DNA of 64,000 bases. It comes from Polytrichum commune (lineage: Eukaryota > Streptophyta > Polytrichopsida > Polytrichales > Polytrichaceae). Under the pieces are notes generated by a model. The model ran no database searches. It was not told where the DNA came from and saw only the letters and a program-made list of their open reading frames with translations. Of the stretch, positions 10,494 to 22,250 are shown in pieces; position 1 is the first letter of the stretch, and the number at the start of each line of letters is the position of its first letter. Where the stretch lies: positions 3,532,501 to 3,596,500 of the forward strand of contig OX485805.1 of the NCBI GenBank assembly GCA_950295325.1. Direction: 5' to 3'. The translations under genes and the position numbers were made by a program.

Positions 10494-11828
10494 ATGGCGA
10501 TACTTTCAGAAAGTGTAGAGGTTCTCACCTTTGTTTCTTCGCTCATACTGCTTCTACTAAATGTACATGATGAGATGCAGAAAGACGTTGCCCTTCATGA
10601 TGAGGTTCACCATGATGAAGCTAATTACACTGTCATTCGATCAATCCATCGATCAATGCATATGAACTACATTTCGTCAATTCTTCACAATTTTAGAGTT
10701 AGCAATGTTGGAACGCTTCTTGATGAGGATTTGGGTTTTTGGGTGAAACCACGTTCCAAAGTATGGTTCAGTATATTTGTCATGACTGTTTATGATGATG
10801 AGCGTTGGGTAGCTAATTTTCGCCTCACAAAGGATGCATTATTTAGACTATCAGACGTTCTTATGCCTCACATAATCAAGCAAAACACTAAGTTCAGAGA
10901 GGCAATACCAGTTAAAATTAGAGTGGCAGCTGCTATATTCAAACTTGTGCAAGGGTCAAATTTAAATGTCATTTCAGAGATGTTTGCTATTGGTCTCTCA
11001 ACAGTATCAAAGGTTTTAAGGGAAGTAGTTACAGCTGTAAACATTGTGTTCAAAGATGAAATTCGATGGCCCAATAGTGCAAGAGCTTTACAAAACATGG
11101 TAGCCTTCAAAGATTACTGTGGTTTACCTGGCGTAATTGGTGCCATAGATGGCACACATTTTTCCATTTCCAAGCCTTCCCACTTTGCTGAAGATTATTA
11201 TTACTTCAAAAGTAATGGCTATAGTATCGTTTGCCAAGCTGTGGTGGATCATGACAAGAGATTTTTAGATTTGTTTGTAGGCCTCCCCGGGAGTGTCAAT
11301 GATAGTAGAGTACTAAGACGATCTGGACTTTTCAGGAAGGCAACAGATGGCCGAATCGTCGAAGGACCTGCAGTCTCCCAAGATGGATTCACACCTTATT
11401 TGCTAGGAGACAAAGGTTATCCTTTGCTCCCTTGGCTTATGACGCCTTATCAAGAGGGAAGACACACAGTTCTAGAGACACTTTATCAACGCAAACATAA
11501 ACGAGGGAGAAGTGTAATTGAACATGCTTTTGGTATATTAAAGCAAGCATTCCGTGAGCTTCAATATAAATCAGAATTACATGTTACTTTTCTTCCAGAT
11601 GTTGTCAGATGTTGTTGCTATCTACATAATCTCTTGCTTGGACAAGATGAAGAACAGGTGCAAAGGCTCATGGAGCGCCTTAGAAATGAAGGGTTGGAAA
11701 ATGAAGTGGAGGATTTAGACCTACCTGAAGTGGGTATTGAAGCTGAACCTGGCATTTTAAGAGCAGCAGAACACATGCGACAAGAGCTTGGGGAGTATCT
11801 TGGGAGACAAAGACATATCAACCTTTAG
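10494..11828 (+). CDS. PIF/Harbinger (HARBI1-like) transposase
   Basis: 444-residue DDE transposase that would cut and paste the surrounding element. A helix-turn-helix lies at about residues 141-180 (VRVAAA-type start, then LSTVSKVLREV). Catalytic residues are visible as D219 in GAIDGTH, D270 in GSVNDSRVL and E343 in SVIEHAFGILK. The family block LLGDKGYPLLPWL is at 303-315, and a Cys-rich HNLLL end is near 373-382. No stop or frameshift, and the length is normal for the family. It faces the Myb-like gene tail to tail with 232 bp between stops. An N-terminal hydrophobic stretch (residues 11-23) is unusual and may mean the true start is a later Met. Confidence 0.92.
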   Translation: MAILSESVEVLTFVSSLILLLLNVHDEMQKDVALHDEVHHDEANYTVIRSIHRSMHMNYISSILHNFRVSNVGTLLDEDLGFWVKPRSKVWFSIFVMTVYDDERWVANFRLTKDALFRLSDVLMPHIIKQNTKFREAIPVKIRVAAAIFKLVQGSNLNVISEMFAIGLSTVSKVLREVVTAVNIVFKDEIRWPNSARALQNMVAFKDYCGLPGVIGAIDGTHFSISKPSHFAEDYYYFKSNGYSIVCQAVVDHDKRFLDLFVGLPGSVNDSRVLRRSGLFRKATDGRIVEGPAVSQDGFTPYLLGDKGYPLLPWLMTPYQEGRHTVLETLYQRKHKRGRSVIEHAFGILKQAFRELQYKSELHVTFLPDVVRCCCYLHNLLLGQDEEQVQRLMERLRNEGLENEVEDLDLPEVGIEAEPGILRAAEHMRQELGEYLGRQRHINL

Positions 11829-12060
11829 ATTTCTCCAGTAAGTTTCTACACATTTGCTTCCCAGTTTTTCACATCTTTATATTTGATTCTATGACTCACC
11901 TTTATTTGACATATTTTGCAACTTATGTTGATGTTATTCTATTTGTTGCACATGTAGGATCTACTACAAAGTATACTACAAGCTACAAAAAAATTGGTAA
12001 GTCAATTCTTTGTCAAATTTCGTCAAATTTCCTATCATGTTTGCATGGCAGTGTTCATTT

Positions 12061-13655
12061 CTACATGGCATTGTTCATTTCTGCATGACACTGGTCATTT
12101 CTACATGACTCACGGTATCCACTTGGCCCCTCTCGCTCTGCAGGATTTGGTGATGGAGCCGTAGTTGTCGGTTGAGTAGCACATGGTGATGGTGTTGTAG
12201 TTGCCGATTGAGTAGCAATGCCAACACCCTCTTGGACTGGTCGAAGACCAATCCTAAGGACTTGAGTTAGTCCAGTAATTGCTTGTACCAACATACTCTG
12301 GTTCATATGAGTCAATCGAGCATTTTCTTGAACAAGCATATCCTTTTGTCGATTGTAAATAAGCTGTTGCTGGAAGATGTCCCACTGCAGCTTGGAGTCT
12401 CTTTCATTTAATTTGTCCAATGTAGTAACAAGTTTGTCATTCGAATCCATAGTAGCTTCTGCTATCTTAGTATGACCTGAAGTACTCTTTCTCTTTTGGC
12501 ATGTGTTGCCATACTTGCAACTAAGATGCTGATAAGTTGTCTCCTCTGAAGAAGACAAAATCTGAGTGACAGTGGGTGGAGGAGGTGTTGGTCCATTCGT
12601 TGATTCAACAAGTGGACGTTGAAGTGGTGTAGGACTCGCTACAGGTGTAGGGATTTGTGGTGGTCGATAGAAACTGGAAGGCCCACCTGGTCCAGATGAA
12701 GGATGCTCAGGTTGCGGGTGGATGAAGTGGCCACTATCGCTACTGTCAAATTCTTGGTTTATTGTTGCACAACTGTACACATTATCTCCAGGTTGACTAA
12801 GATCACGTACATGTGGTGGGTTGATAATAGGTCTGATGTGGTACCAAGCATCAATCGCGTCGTGGTTCTCTTTGAGGAAGTGTCTTGGCAGATTTTCTTC
12901 AATACGCTCAGGTACACCCATACTCCAATATTTCTCTTCGTTGATCCCCGTTCCTTTATGAAAGTCATGGATCCGCTTGTAATCTGCTATGAGAATACCC
13001 CATTTGTCTTTGCAAGAGGGTCCATCACGATAGCAGATAGACCTCTCTCCAAGTATTTGCATGACTCTTAAAGAGATGCTATTCCATTGAGTTCCCTCTC
13101 TTTGCATCAGAAGAGGTGAATGAGCATTGTCTAAATCCTCAAAGAATTTCTCTCGCTTTGCATCAATGAGAGCAGAGATCTCTGGTTGAGTCCAGTTTGG
13201 GAGGCGTTCTTTCCGTGGTCTTCTTGCCAAGTTGTTTTCAGTGTCTCTCTCAGTAGTTCTAACCCTTTTTCCTCGTCCTCTAGCCCCTCTTACTCTCTGG
13301 TGTGTTGTGATGGATTGTCTAGCAAGGTCTGCATAGTGTCAAGATTTCAAGAACTATTTCTTTAGAGAAGAGTCTTCCAAAACTGAAGCAAAGAATTGAC
13401 AACAAGAGATATTACTTAAACCATAAAGTATTAATTCAAGAACTTGTTTAATTTCCTTGATCAATTTATTTATATTCGTCATGAAACTTGAAACAACAAT
13501 GGAAATGGACTTGCAATCGTACCGTCATTGGTGTTTGCAGCATATGCTCCAAAAAGTGCGGCACTGGCTTCACGAGCAAGAGATTCAGCAACGGAAGGAT
13601 TGTCATCGTATCGGCGAGCGTTGGAATCCGTCAATGAATCACTATCATAGTCCAT
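12061..13655 (-). CDS. Harbinger-associated Myb/SANT-like (trihelix-like) protein
   Basis: Second gene of the PIF/Harbinger element. In this superfamily the Myb-like partner binds DNA and helps the transposase into the nucleus. Two exons: 13655-13523 and 13328-12061, with a GT-AG intron of 194 bp. The junction restores an Asp codon and gives 466 residues. The start is the ATG at 13655 (MDYDSDSLTDSNARR). A basic stretch (RVRGARGRGKRVR) looks like a nuclear signal. The SANT-like domain follows with spaced Trp/aromatic residues (LPNWTQPEISALID, GTQWNSISLRV, SCKDKWGILIADYKRI). A Pro/Ser-rich linker and a long amphipathic C-terminal segment come after. The single-ORF reading from 13230 uses a non-ATG start, and the two-exon model fits better. 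Confidence 0.8.
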
Positions 13656-14166
13656 TGAGATTTGTGCAAAGCAAACTCTCTTTTAGGATAGAAAATTTGT
13701 TGTAATGATTTTTTTGTTGTAGCAATAAAGCCGCAAGAAACAAAGATTCACAGGAGTAGCAACAGAAAAATCACATACTAGTGAGTAGAAAGATTCAATT
13801 TGCAAAGGTTCAAGAACACTGGAGCTACTTTTTTTTAAGCAAGAACAAGAAACAATAGAGCAGTCCAAAAACAGAAGCAAGTGCGAGGTCACTTTTGCGC
13901 CCAAATGATGTAACGGGGGGGAAGGAGGTGCTTTACGTAACACCTCGCTGATTTCTCTTAAATCTAGGAATTTTGAAGATTTTATAAAAATCTCTGAAAT
14001 TGCGTTAATTGCGGAGTTACACATTTTATATTGCAACCATCGCTTGTCCAACTCGGATTCCACGTCTGCATAGTGTTTCATACCACTTGTAATGTGAATA
14101 CAGAATAAATTTACTATAAATTTTGGCATGCTAACATGGCCTACCACCGCAGGTGTGGAAGGACCT

Positions 14167-15548
14167 TAAGTTTTTTAATATTCGTTCGCCTCCTTTCAAA
14201 CGTCGACGAGACTCCTTGGTGTTACCACTTCTTGAAAACCTTCCCGAATCACCTACATATAAATAAAAATTAGATTAGATGTACAATTACATTATTGCAA
14301 ATAATAGGTCTTATGAATGAATATAAAACATTTAAATTAAAAAAATTATATACACAAGTTCAAAAAGGTAAAACACTTACTTATAAATTATACAATTTGA
14401 AAATAATCAAGAAAAGTGGATCTACCGATTCAACTTCCACTCGCCGCACTACCCACAATTGCAAAAATAAGATCTCGAAGCACATGGGTTACTCTTCCTT
14501 AAATCAAAGTATATTTTATCCACTTTCGATGTCTTTCGATATGGTATATAGTATTGATGCTTCCATAGGTATATAGCTGACTAAATCGTGGCCACAACCT
14601 TTTCCAAGGTACAATCTCACCGGCCCATCATTTTTCCATAGAGTGTACACATTAGGTATGTGTTGAAAATTCTCATAAAATCTTTTAAGATTATCGTTAA
14701 ATTTTTTTTTGTGGACAATACATTAAAAAATGCGAAGCTCTTCAAAGATTATCTTTATCAATAGCGAGAACACGAGAAAAAATATTCTCACTTCAAGCCT
14801 TCATAACTTGAAAATGACATAATGTCACATTTCCACCAACTTGTATCTTTTGTCCATGTTCTACACACAATAACATCCTTCCCAACAACGTTATTAATAG
14901 CATTTAAAGGCATTTTGTGCTTACCAATAAGAATTGTAGAAAATCTCACATCTGCGATGAATATAAATACAACAGTAAAAGCTAGTGCCAAAGCAATATT
15001 CTCGTAACTTTATCATGATTTTCATTTCAAATATCTTGTGTATAACATATGAAATATAATAACTATTTTTTCATCTTGGTTTGGGACAATTGCAATATAG
15101 AAAAGACTACCATATTGATTGGTTGATAATATAAAATCAAGAGCCCAAAAATTTTCATTTGAAAATATTTTATCAATGTTTCGCATCCATTCATCTTGAA
15201 TAACTACAACAAAAGAACATTTCCTTGGATTTTTATTTTTTGGTAAGTATGGTTGATAAAATATGACCTTTCCTTGATCTTGTAACCTCTTATACACTAG
15301 TTAATCGGCATCCCAATCGTCTATTTGTAAAGCATCTACACATCATGACCATGACAATATTTTAAAATACATAATGAATATTTTATATTTGAAAAAATAT
15401 ATAAATAAAATAAAAGCTAAGGTACCATTCAATCTCATAGAATGTCTAAATTATCCTATTTTTCTTGCAATAATGAAAAATTCATATGTAATTATTTTCA
15501 ACTTCATCACAATGGCTTTAATATTATTTTTCTTCCGGCTAGAGGCAA
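14167..15548 (-). pseudogene. MULE-like transposase pseudogene, copy 1 middle part
   Basis: Minus-strand remnants in order: 15297-15022 (GKVIFYQPYLPK, VIQDEWMRNI, a WALD..TNQYG block and IVPNQD) and 14991-14788 (DVRFSTILIGKHKMPLNAIN). The order and spacing resemble the MULE transposase core of SWIM-zinc-finger-type plant elements, but many stops and indels intervene. The copy at 18.5-19.7 kb keeps longer matching blocks (NVLLCHFH, KVWSE). It is joined to 6512-6996 across the Harbinger element and to 16971 across the CACTA element. Confidence 0.55.
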
Positions 15549-16970
15549 CACTACAAGAAAATCGGCAAACAACAACTCTGTCAACGACTTCGATTTCTGT
15601 CATTAAGGATTACAATGACTAATATTGTTTCTGTTATTATGGACGACTTGTAACGGACATTCAGTTGTTAGGGACATGACGTGGCTTCATCCATTTCGTA
15701 GTCATATAGGACAGTCATAAACACATGGGCCCCACGTGTCACGGTGTGATGACGAGGCCATCCACGCCATTGCTTCGCTTTCCATGTCATCATGTCACGT
15801 GGCCGTCAAGTCCTGTCATAGCCATGTCATTGCCAGCGTGGCTTCTCCGTCACGCCATGTCATATCCAACGTGTCTTCCTAGTCACCCAGCCATGTCATT
15901 GAAATGCCAGCTATGTAAGCTTTTGCATACGTGGACAGTGTACGTGTACGTGTGATACGTACAGGCACACAAGTAGATGGAGTGGACACAGTAGAGCGTT
16001 TGATGCCATCGCCGAGTACCGTCTCCCTAGTGGGAGCCATAAAACTTTCAAATTCGGAGAACTTATTGGCAGTGGCGAGATTTTAGGTGTGTGTGAGAAC
16101 ATATTACCACATTGTTTGATGAGCCCATAGAAAGTGTTATATTGGAGACTGGGTACGGTTGCAGGTAATGTAGACTGGATTTTGTGTGTAGACATTCCCA
16201 GATAGATACATGGTAAAGATGAGTGTAGGTGCAAACATGTTGAACACTGAATTTGGAGGGAAATACTCTGAAGTATGGGCAATTATAATATGACTAGATT
16301 ATGAGTCCAATACGACTTGTCAATGGCAGACATTGTGTACGTGGCATGGCCCTTGAAGTGCGTAGATGGCTACATTGCAAGCCACTGACATTGATTCTCC
16401 TCGACAGTGGTGATGAAATTTATGCATGCACTCTGTTGATGACTTTCTTCCATATCAATTGATATATTTTAATTGTTCACATCATTAATGAAATGGCACG
16501 CCACCTCATTTTCTGGAAAATGTTTAGTCATTATCAGTGCTGAATTGAGTCATTACGGCGACTCGTCATCACCTCGATGATGGCCGTACACCCTTCATAA
16601 ATTTCAGTGTGACATGTCCCTCACTGTACACGTGGGACTGGTATTGGTTACGGACTGGCTTACAGTGATGACATAGTATGCCCCAGTCACAACCAACAGG
16701 TAAATGACTGCAAATTTGCCACATAGGATTTCCCTTCGCGCATCCCCATGGAGTGGATGAATCTGAAAGGGCGCAACGCACAGATGAACAAATGTATGGG
16801 GTTCCGTTCAACACATTTCATCCAGGAATCACTACCATGACTGAAAAATGACTAAGCGTTTGTACACGTCAGCGGAATTGACTGTGGCGCGCGACTGAGT
16901 CATTTAATGAGTACTTGAGGGCACGCAGTCGTTTATTCCATGGTCAGAATGGACAAGTTTTCTTCTAGTG
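15549..16970. mobile_element. Non-autonomous CACTA (EnSpm-like) transposon, 1422 bp
   Basis: Begins CACTACAAGAAAA and ends TTTTCTTCTAGTG, the CACTA terminal type with one mismatch between ends. It is flanked by a 3-bp duplication CAA (15546-15548 and 16971-16973). The paralogous segment at about 23265 reads straight through (gaagcaaatgctattg), which gives an empty site. The subterminal 300 bp on the left carry several repeats of 'gccatgtcat' and 'cacgtg'-like words, as expected for transposase-binding arrays. No transposase frame is present, so it would need a helper. Confidence 0.9.
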
Positions 16971-18069
16971 CAAACGCCATTGTCAATGTAGAAATCGTTT
17001 ATTTTTTATATTTATTTGCCATAGCCATAACCAATGGATGCACATGTAAAAATAAAATATTGGATTCTGAACCTAGAATATATCCTATGTGTTGTGTATG
17101 TACTAAAAATATAACATGCCTTAAGTGTAAGTCACAACCACTATTATCATGTCCAATAGCTTCCACCAATTTCAATTGAAAAGAACAATTACACAAGTTA
17201 GACTTCCTATCTCGGTTTGCATCATTTTTTTAGGAGGTCTAATAAAATATATTTTTCTATAAGGATGTAATTTTAATTTCCGGTCTGATTGCAATGGTAG
17301 TACTTTACGATTTGATCTTTACATTTATAACTTCGTCGTAAATTGCGTTAGATTATATATTTTATGCATATTTTGTCAAGTGTGACATCGAAAAGGTGAT
17401 GAGGAACATTATGAACCTCACTCCATAACTTGATATTATCAGAAGTAGCATAAAAACGAAGACAATTCTTCACATGTAAATTATGAATGCCTCCCACCCT
17501 AATATCCGTGGTCCATTTTTTTGAATCGCATTAAGTGTGGAAGTTAACGATAAATGTTTGCCGTTAACATTCACATGAAAATCTTGAACTATAGAAGGCC
17601 ACAATTTAATAGGAGGAATTTGTCATCCTTATAAATTCTTATATGGATGACAAACCACATCGTCATTAATGCTAATCAATTTTACATTGTCTTGGAGTTT
17701 TTTCCATCTCTTTATGGTATGAAGAACATCATTAACATCTATATGACGTCCATGATTTCTTTGAAGGGATCGAAAACTAACATCCGATTGATGTATTTGC
17801 TCAAATGTAGAAATTGATTATATTTGTAAACAATCAGTCATGAGCTATATACTTCCAAATATAAAATGAACATTCTTTAAAAAATATATATACGATAACA
17901 TGCCTAAAGATAAGAGAAAAAAACTCATCTTTAGAAATGTCAATGTCGGCACATGTGTTCATCTTACATTTATTACAATGTGCTTTCAAAATCTTTACAA
18001 ATATAGTTTTTTTATGCTTTGAATGAGAAATTTATACATGTGCATGATGTCTTGGAGTTGGTCGTAAAC
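16971..18069 (-). pseudogene. MULE-like segment copy 1, 5' part, and unique spacer
   Basis: 16971-17112 matches 23265-23402 and then the two copies diverge. 17113-18069 is AT-rich and separates the two MULE-like copies. Minus-strand pieces near 17640-17720 could belong to the N-terminal half of the same protein, but stops are frequent and I cannot assign a domain. Confidence 0.4.
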
Positions 18070-19680
18070 AATTGCCTATTTCATCTTCCAATGTTTTATG
18101 TTTTTGTCCATGTTCCATCCTTGTTTGTTTCACATTCTCTTAAATAGTGGTTATAAATCCACGCCGAGGAATGTCAATAGTAGAAGGTCTTTCAAAACTT
18201 ATATGCTGTGAAAAAACATTCAAGAAACTTCTACGCAACATCTGTGTTACGCATCATTTCTTCTTCACAATAATGTTCAACACAAGATTGTTCTTTTTGC
18301 ACCAATTTTTGAACTTCATCCAAAGCATTTAGAAAAATAATAATAAAATAAAATATTTTCATGAGATTTTTAATAATATTCAAATTCAATGTATCAATTT
18401 TCAAATGTACAATAAGTGTTAAAAAAATACTATATTTTAAAACTCTCACTTCTAATATGAAATTATATATGATCCACATCTTTCACCTCCAATATTACAT
18501 TAATATTTGTTCGCCTCCCTTCAAATGTCGACGATACTCCTTGGTGTTACCAGAACTTGGAAATCTTTTCGAATCACCTATATATAAATAAATAAATAAA
18601 TACATAAAATGCACAACTACATTATTGAAAATAATACGTCTCATAAGTGTACATAAAATAAATAAATAAATATAAATAAATATATATATATAAATTCAAA
18701 AAACAAAACACTTACTTATATGTTGTACAATTTAAAAATATTTAAAAATATAGGTCCACCAATTCGACTTTCATCCGCCGCACTACGTACAATTGCAATA
18801 ATGTGATTTATAAGTGGACAGTTAATTCTTCCTTAAAAAAAATATACCTAATCCACTCTTGATGTCTTTTGATATGGTTAATAAAATTCATGCCTCCATA
18901 TTTATATAGACGACTAAATTGTGGCCACAACCTTCTCCAAGGTACAATCTCACTGGCTCATCATTTTTCCACATAGTCTATCATATTAGGTATGTGTTGA
19001 AAATTCTCATAAAATCTCTTAAATTTGTCGTTAAATTATTATTATTATAGACAATGCATTTAAAAATGCAAAACTCTCTAAAAATTATCTTTATCAATAG
19101 CGGAAACATGAGAAAAAAAAATCTCACTCCAAACCTTTATAATGTGAAAATGACATAATAACACATTTCCACCAACTTGTGTCTTTTGTCCATTTTTTAC
19201 ATGCCAACAATGAACATCCTTACTAATAACTTCATTAATAGCATTTAAAGATATTTTGTTCTTATTTATAAGAATTACATAATATCTCACATCTATGATG
19301 GATGTAAATACAGTATTAAGAGCTAGTTCCAAAGCGGTCCTCTTGTGACTTTGTGTTGATTATCGTTTTCCATCTCTTGTGCATCATATATCAAATATAG
19401 TAACTATTTCTCTATCTTGGTTTGGGACAATTGCATCATAGAAAGGAAAACCATATTAATTGGTTCAGAATCTAAAATCGAGAGACCAAGAATCTATTTG
19501 AAAATATTTTACCAACGCTTTGCATCCATTCATCTTGAATGACTACAACAAAATGACATTTCCTTGAATTTTTATCTTTTGATAAGTATGGTTGATAAAA
19601 TATGACCAATGCTTGATCTTGTAACCTCTTACACTTTAGTTGAGCGGCATCCCAATCGTCTTTTCATAAAGCATCTATAT
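18070..19680 (-). pseudogene. MULE-like transposase pseudogene, copy 2
   Basis: Paralogue of 6512-6996 plus 14167-15340 without the Harbinger insertion. The longest minus-strand piece is 19332-19078, with residues such as LNAINEVISKDVHCWHV, QVGGNVLLCHFH and KVWSE. Spacing of Cys/His/Trp resembles the second half of a MULE transposase core. A second piece, 18479-18231, contains VQKLVQKEQSCVEHYCEEE. Stops and frameshifts show decay. It ends abruptly at 19680 where the gypsy fragment begins. Confidence 0.55.
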
Positions 19681-20900
19681 TGATACCACTTGTAACGCCG
19701 CTCCAGCGCTACGGCTCTCACGCCTCGCGTGAAGCTAACAACTCACCTACGCAACCAACTGCTTGGTGAGTCCACACACTAATAATTCCGGATACTAACA
19801 TCCTAACACTCTTAGGGTCTTCCCGAGTCTAACCCACGAGCTAACCCAAACCGTCCTAGGCCCCAAAGTTCGGGTCTTTCCCACACGCTCCGCGTGTGCT
19901 CCGAGTCCACTTAGTCCTCACCCATTAGCCATCGCGGCTAAGCCCTTCGTGCACCCCGCACGGGTCACCCTACCACACATTTAGTCCGCCTGCCTAAGTG
20001 TGCTTTCCCAATCAGGTTCAACCCATCACTCTAAAGGGGTGCGGCTCACCGCACATCCAAACCCCCTTGGGTGTTCGCCCGCCCCAAGGTTGGCATCCGT
20101 CCTAAGGGGGGCTTACATCCTCCCCCACTTAGAACACTTGATGTCCTCATCAAGTCCTTGGTATGGCTATCCTCGTCCCCGACGAGGCGAAGTCTCAACG
20201 CCTACGGTATGCACTAATTCCGGTTCACGTCGGCTCCTAAGACGAAGGCTTTAACGCGCATGCCTTCTCTTGCTCTTGCGCCAGTCCACTACGACGTTTG
20301 CTTTCGCAACTACGTGTGAGTCGTTCCTCTTAAGGCAATTTCCTAAGTCCCTCGCCCTTCAGACCTTGCATGGCCACAACAAGTGGTGGGTATTTGTTGC
20401 CGGCTGGTAATAGAATGCGTTCGAGGCTAGCTAAGCATTTTCCCCATTTACCCATCAGGACACGAATGGCCGTTCGTGCGCTTTCTCTCCGAGGTACGCC
20501 TTGTGGGAGATCCTCCTCACGCTCGGCGTCCGCACCTTGGTCTCGCCACAACCAAGCCCTCTTTCTTTGCTTCGAGAGTCCCTTCGGCGGCGCCCATCCT
20601 CCAAGTTCGACTAGGATATTCCTTCGCGTACTTATACTCTCACCTTAACATTCTTGTTTTTCTTACTTGTGCTTGGGTTGCACCTTATTACTCTTTCTTG
20701 CTCGCTTTGGGGCATTATCGAACCTCTTTACTCACGCCGAGCGGTACCGTTGGGTTCACCCTCCCCCACTTAGAGGTGTTGGCGACCTCGCCAACTTATT
20801 AATGCCTCACGTGGATGGAGTCCGTCAGCCTACGCTTATTCTTAGTGGGCTTAGTGCATCGCGGCACATCCAATGGGTTGGTTGGTTCATTGTCCCTTCG
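19681..20900 (-). repeat. LTR-like region of the truncated gypsy element
   Basis: GC-rich, with no conserved frame, lying after the polyprotein end on the minus strand. Plus-strand text is rich in 'acgcctcgcgtg', 'ccgcacgggtcacc' and 'tcccccacttaga' words. Open frames here on either strand have no family signature. The second LTR of the element is not in the window. Confidence 0.4.
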
Positions 20901-20921
20901 CGTGACTAGTTCGTCCTCCAC

Positions 20922-21251
20922 CTAGATATCATTGTCTTCAATGAGGGGTGGTAACTTCTTACTAGTCATGGTTCGCCTCCGTGCCGGCTTGTTGGCCTTT
21001 GCATGCGCCGCAGCTTGTACCTTGGCCACCTTGCGAGCTTCAAAGGCCTTGATAAAAATTTGTGCATGTGGTATGTTCACTCCATTAATCCATTCGTATT
21101 CGTATGACGAATACCCGTGCATTAAGCACTTGTATTGTTTTCCTCGCCCGTGCATTTGTCTTGACTCAAGGATTGCTATGACCTTCCTCACTGCCCCGTC
21201 CCAAAGTTCATATTCGGGTGGCGGCCTAGGATCTTTCTGCCACAAGTGCAA
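20922..21251 (-). pseudogene. Chromodomain-bearing end of gypsy polyprotein
   Basis: 109-codon frame with a chromodomain-like segment (VIAILESRQMHGRGKQYKCL, then an EYEW-type aromatic cluster) and a basic Ala/Lys-rich tail (ARRRTMTSKKLPP). This places the element among chromoviruses, which use the domain for targeted insertion. The start lies in a degraded region, so the boundaries are approximate. Confidence 0.65.
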
Positions 21252-21499
21252 ATCCTTCTCGTCCTGGTGATATTTTTTGAATAGTGAAACATGGAATACC
21301 GGATGTTAACTCTTACCAACTCTTTTGCCTAAGTCTAGCACCTACACGTCCGGATGAAGAATCTTCTTCACCGGAAACGACCCTATCCACCTCGCGGACC
21401 ACTTAATGGATAACTACGTGGAAATTCCTAAGTTTTTTGAATCCAACCACATTTTCTCTCCCACTTGGAATGTGACTTCCCGCCGTTTCTTATTAACCG

Positions 21500-22200
21500 C
21501 ACTAGCGTAGCGATCTTGCGCCTTGGCCATCATGGCTTTAGCATTTCGGAGGATCATTTACCTCCGCACGATCCATTGTGCCGCATCGAGCGAATAATAA
21601 CCCGAGAGTTTTTCTTGGTCACGCATAAATTCGCTTTGACCAACGGATAAGTCGTTTGCCAACGCGGCCTCTTGCCCATAACACAAGTAGAGTGGTGTAT
21701 TCCCGGTAGTGCGGGACACCGTCGTGTTATAATACAATTCGGCAAGAGGTATCAACGTGGCCCACTATTGTTGATTGTTTTTGCAAAACGCTCTCATATA
21801 CATATTGAGGATCGAGTTGATCCTCTCGGTTTGGCCATCGCCTTGCGGATGCCAAGCCGTCGTCAATGAAAGCCTCACCCGGTGCGCCGCATAAAATGTT
21901 GCCAAAATTGCGTTTGAAACAACAATCCGCGATCGCTCACAATGTCCCACGGGAACCCCTTATGCCTTATCCAATTGTCGAAGAACAATTGGGCCACCTC
22001 TTCCGCTGTCATTTATTTCGAGCAAGGCACGAAAGCCGACCATTATTCAATCGGCACACTATGACCATTATGGCGTCATACCCCGCTACTTTCGGGACGC
22101 CCGTCAAAAAATCCATTGAAATTGAGTAGAAATTTTGCTTTGGAATAGGCAAGGGTTTTAATTTCCCTATCTTGGGTTGGGTGCTATGCTTGGTCATTAG
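21500..22200 (-). pseudogene. gypsy integrase core fragment
   Basis: Minus-strand pieces in different frames: 22197-22009 (SMDFLTGVPKVAGYDAIMVIV, with the first catalytic Asp), 21950-21765 (LTTAWHPQGDGQTERINSIL, with the catalytic Glu) and 21755-21558 (AELYYNTT, TPLYLCYGQEA). Frame changes between the pieces show it is broken. Downstream comes the chromodomain piece. Confidence 0.75.
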
Positions 22201-22250
22201 GTACTTAACGGCGTGTCATGGAACTCATGAAGTAACATTTTTCTTAGCTC

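Larger units (their letters stand above)
6997..14166. mobile_element. Composite PIF/Harbinger transposon, 7.17 kb, with captured gene fragments
   Basis: The termini are a 16-bp perfect inverted repeat (AGGTCCTTCCACACCT at 6997-7012 and its complement at 14151-14166). They are flanked by a TAA duplication at 6994-6996 and 14167-14169, the PIF/Harbinger target type. The flanks join into one continuous MULE-like segment whose uninterrupted paralogue is at 18.1-19.7 kb, which acts as an approximate empty site. Contents from left to right: SR45-like exons, myosin exons, transposase (+), and Myb/SANT-like gene (-). It is probably autonomous or recently so, because both element genes look intact. 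Confidence 0.85.

Noticed and set aside
12061-13230. Myb-like protein starting at 13230
   Set aside because: That start is a TTG, and the frame extends upstream to a splice acceptor joined to an ATG-bearing exon.
20000-20900. Genes in the GC-rich ORFs at 20.0-20.9 kb
   Set aside because: They lie in the LTR-like tail of a gypsy fragment, several frames overlap on both strands, and no domain is seen.
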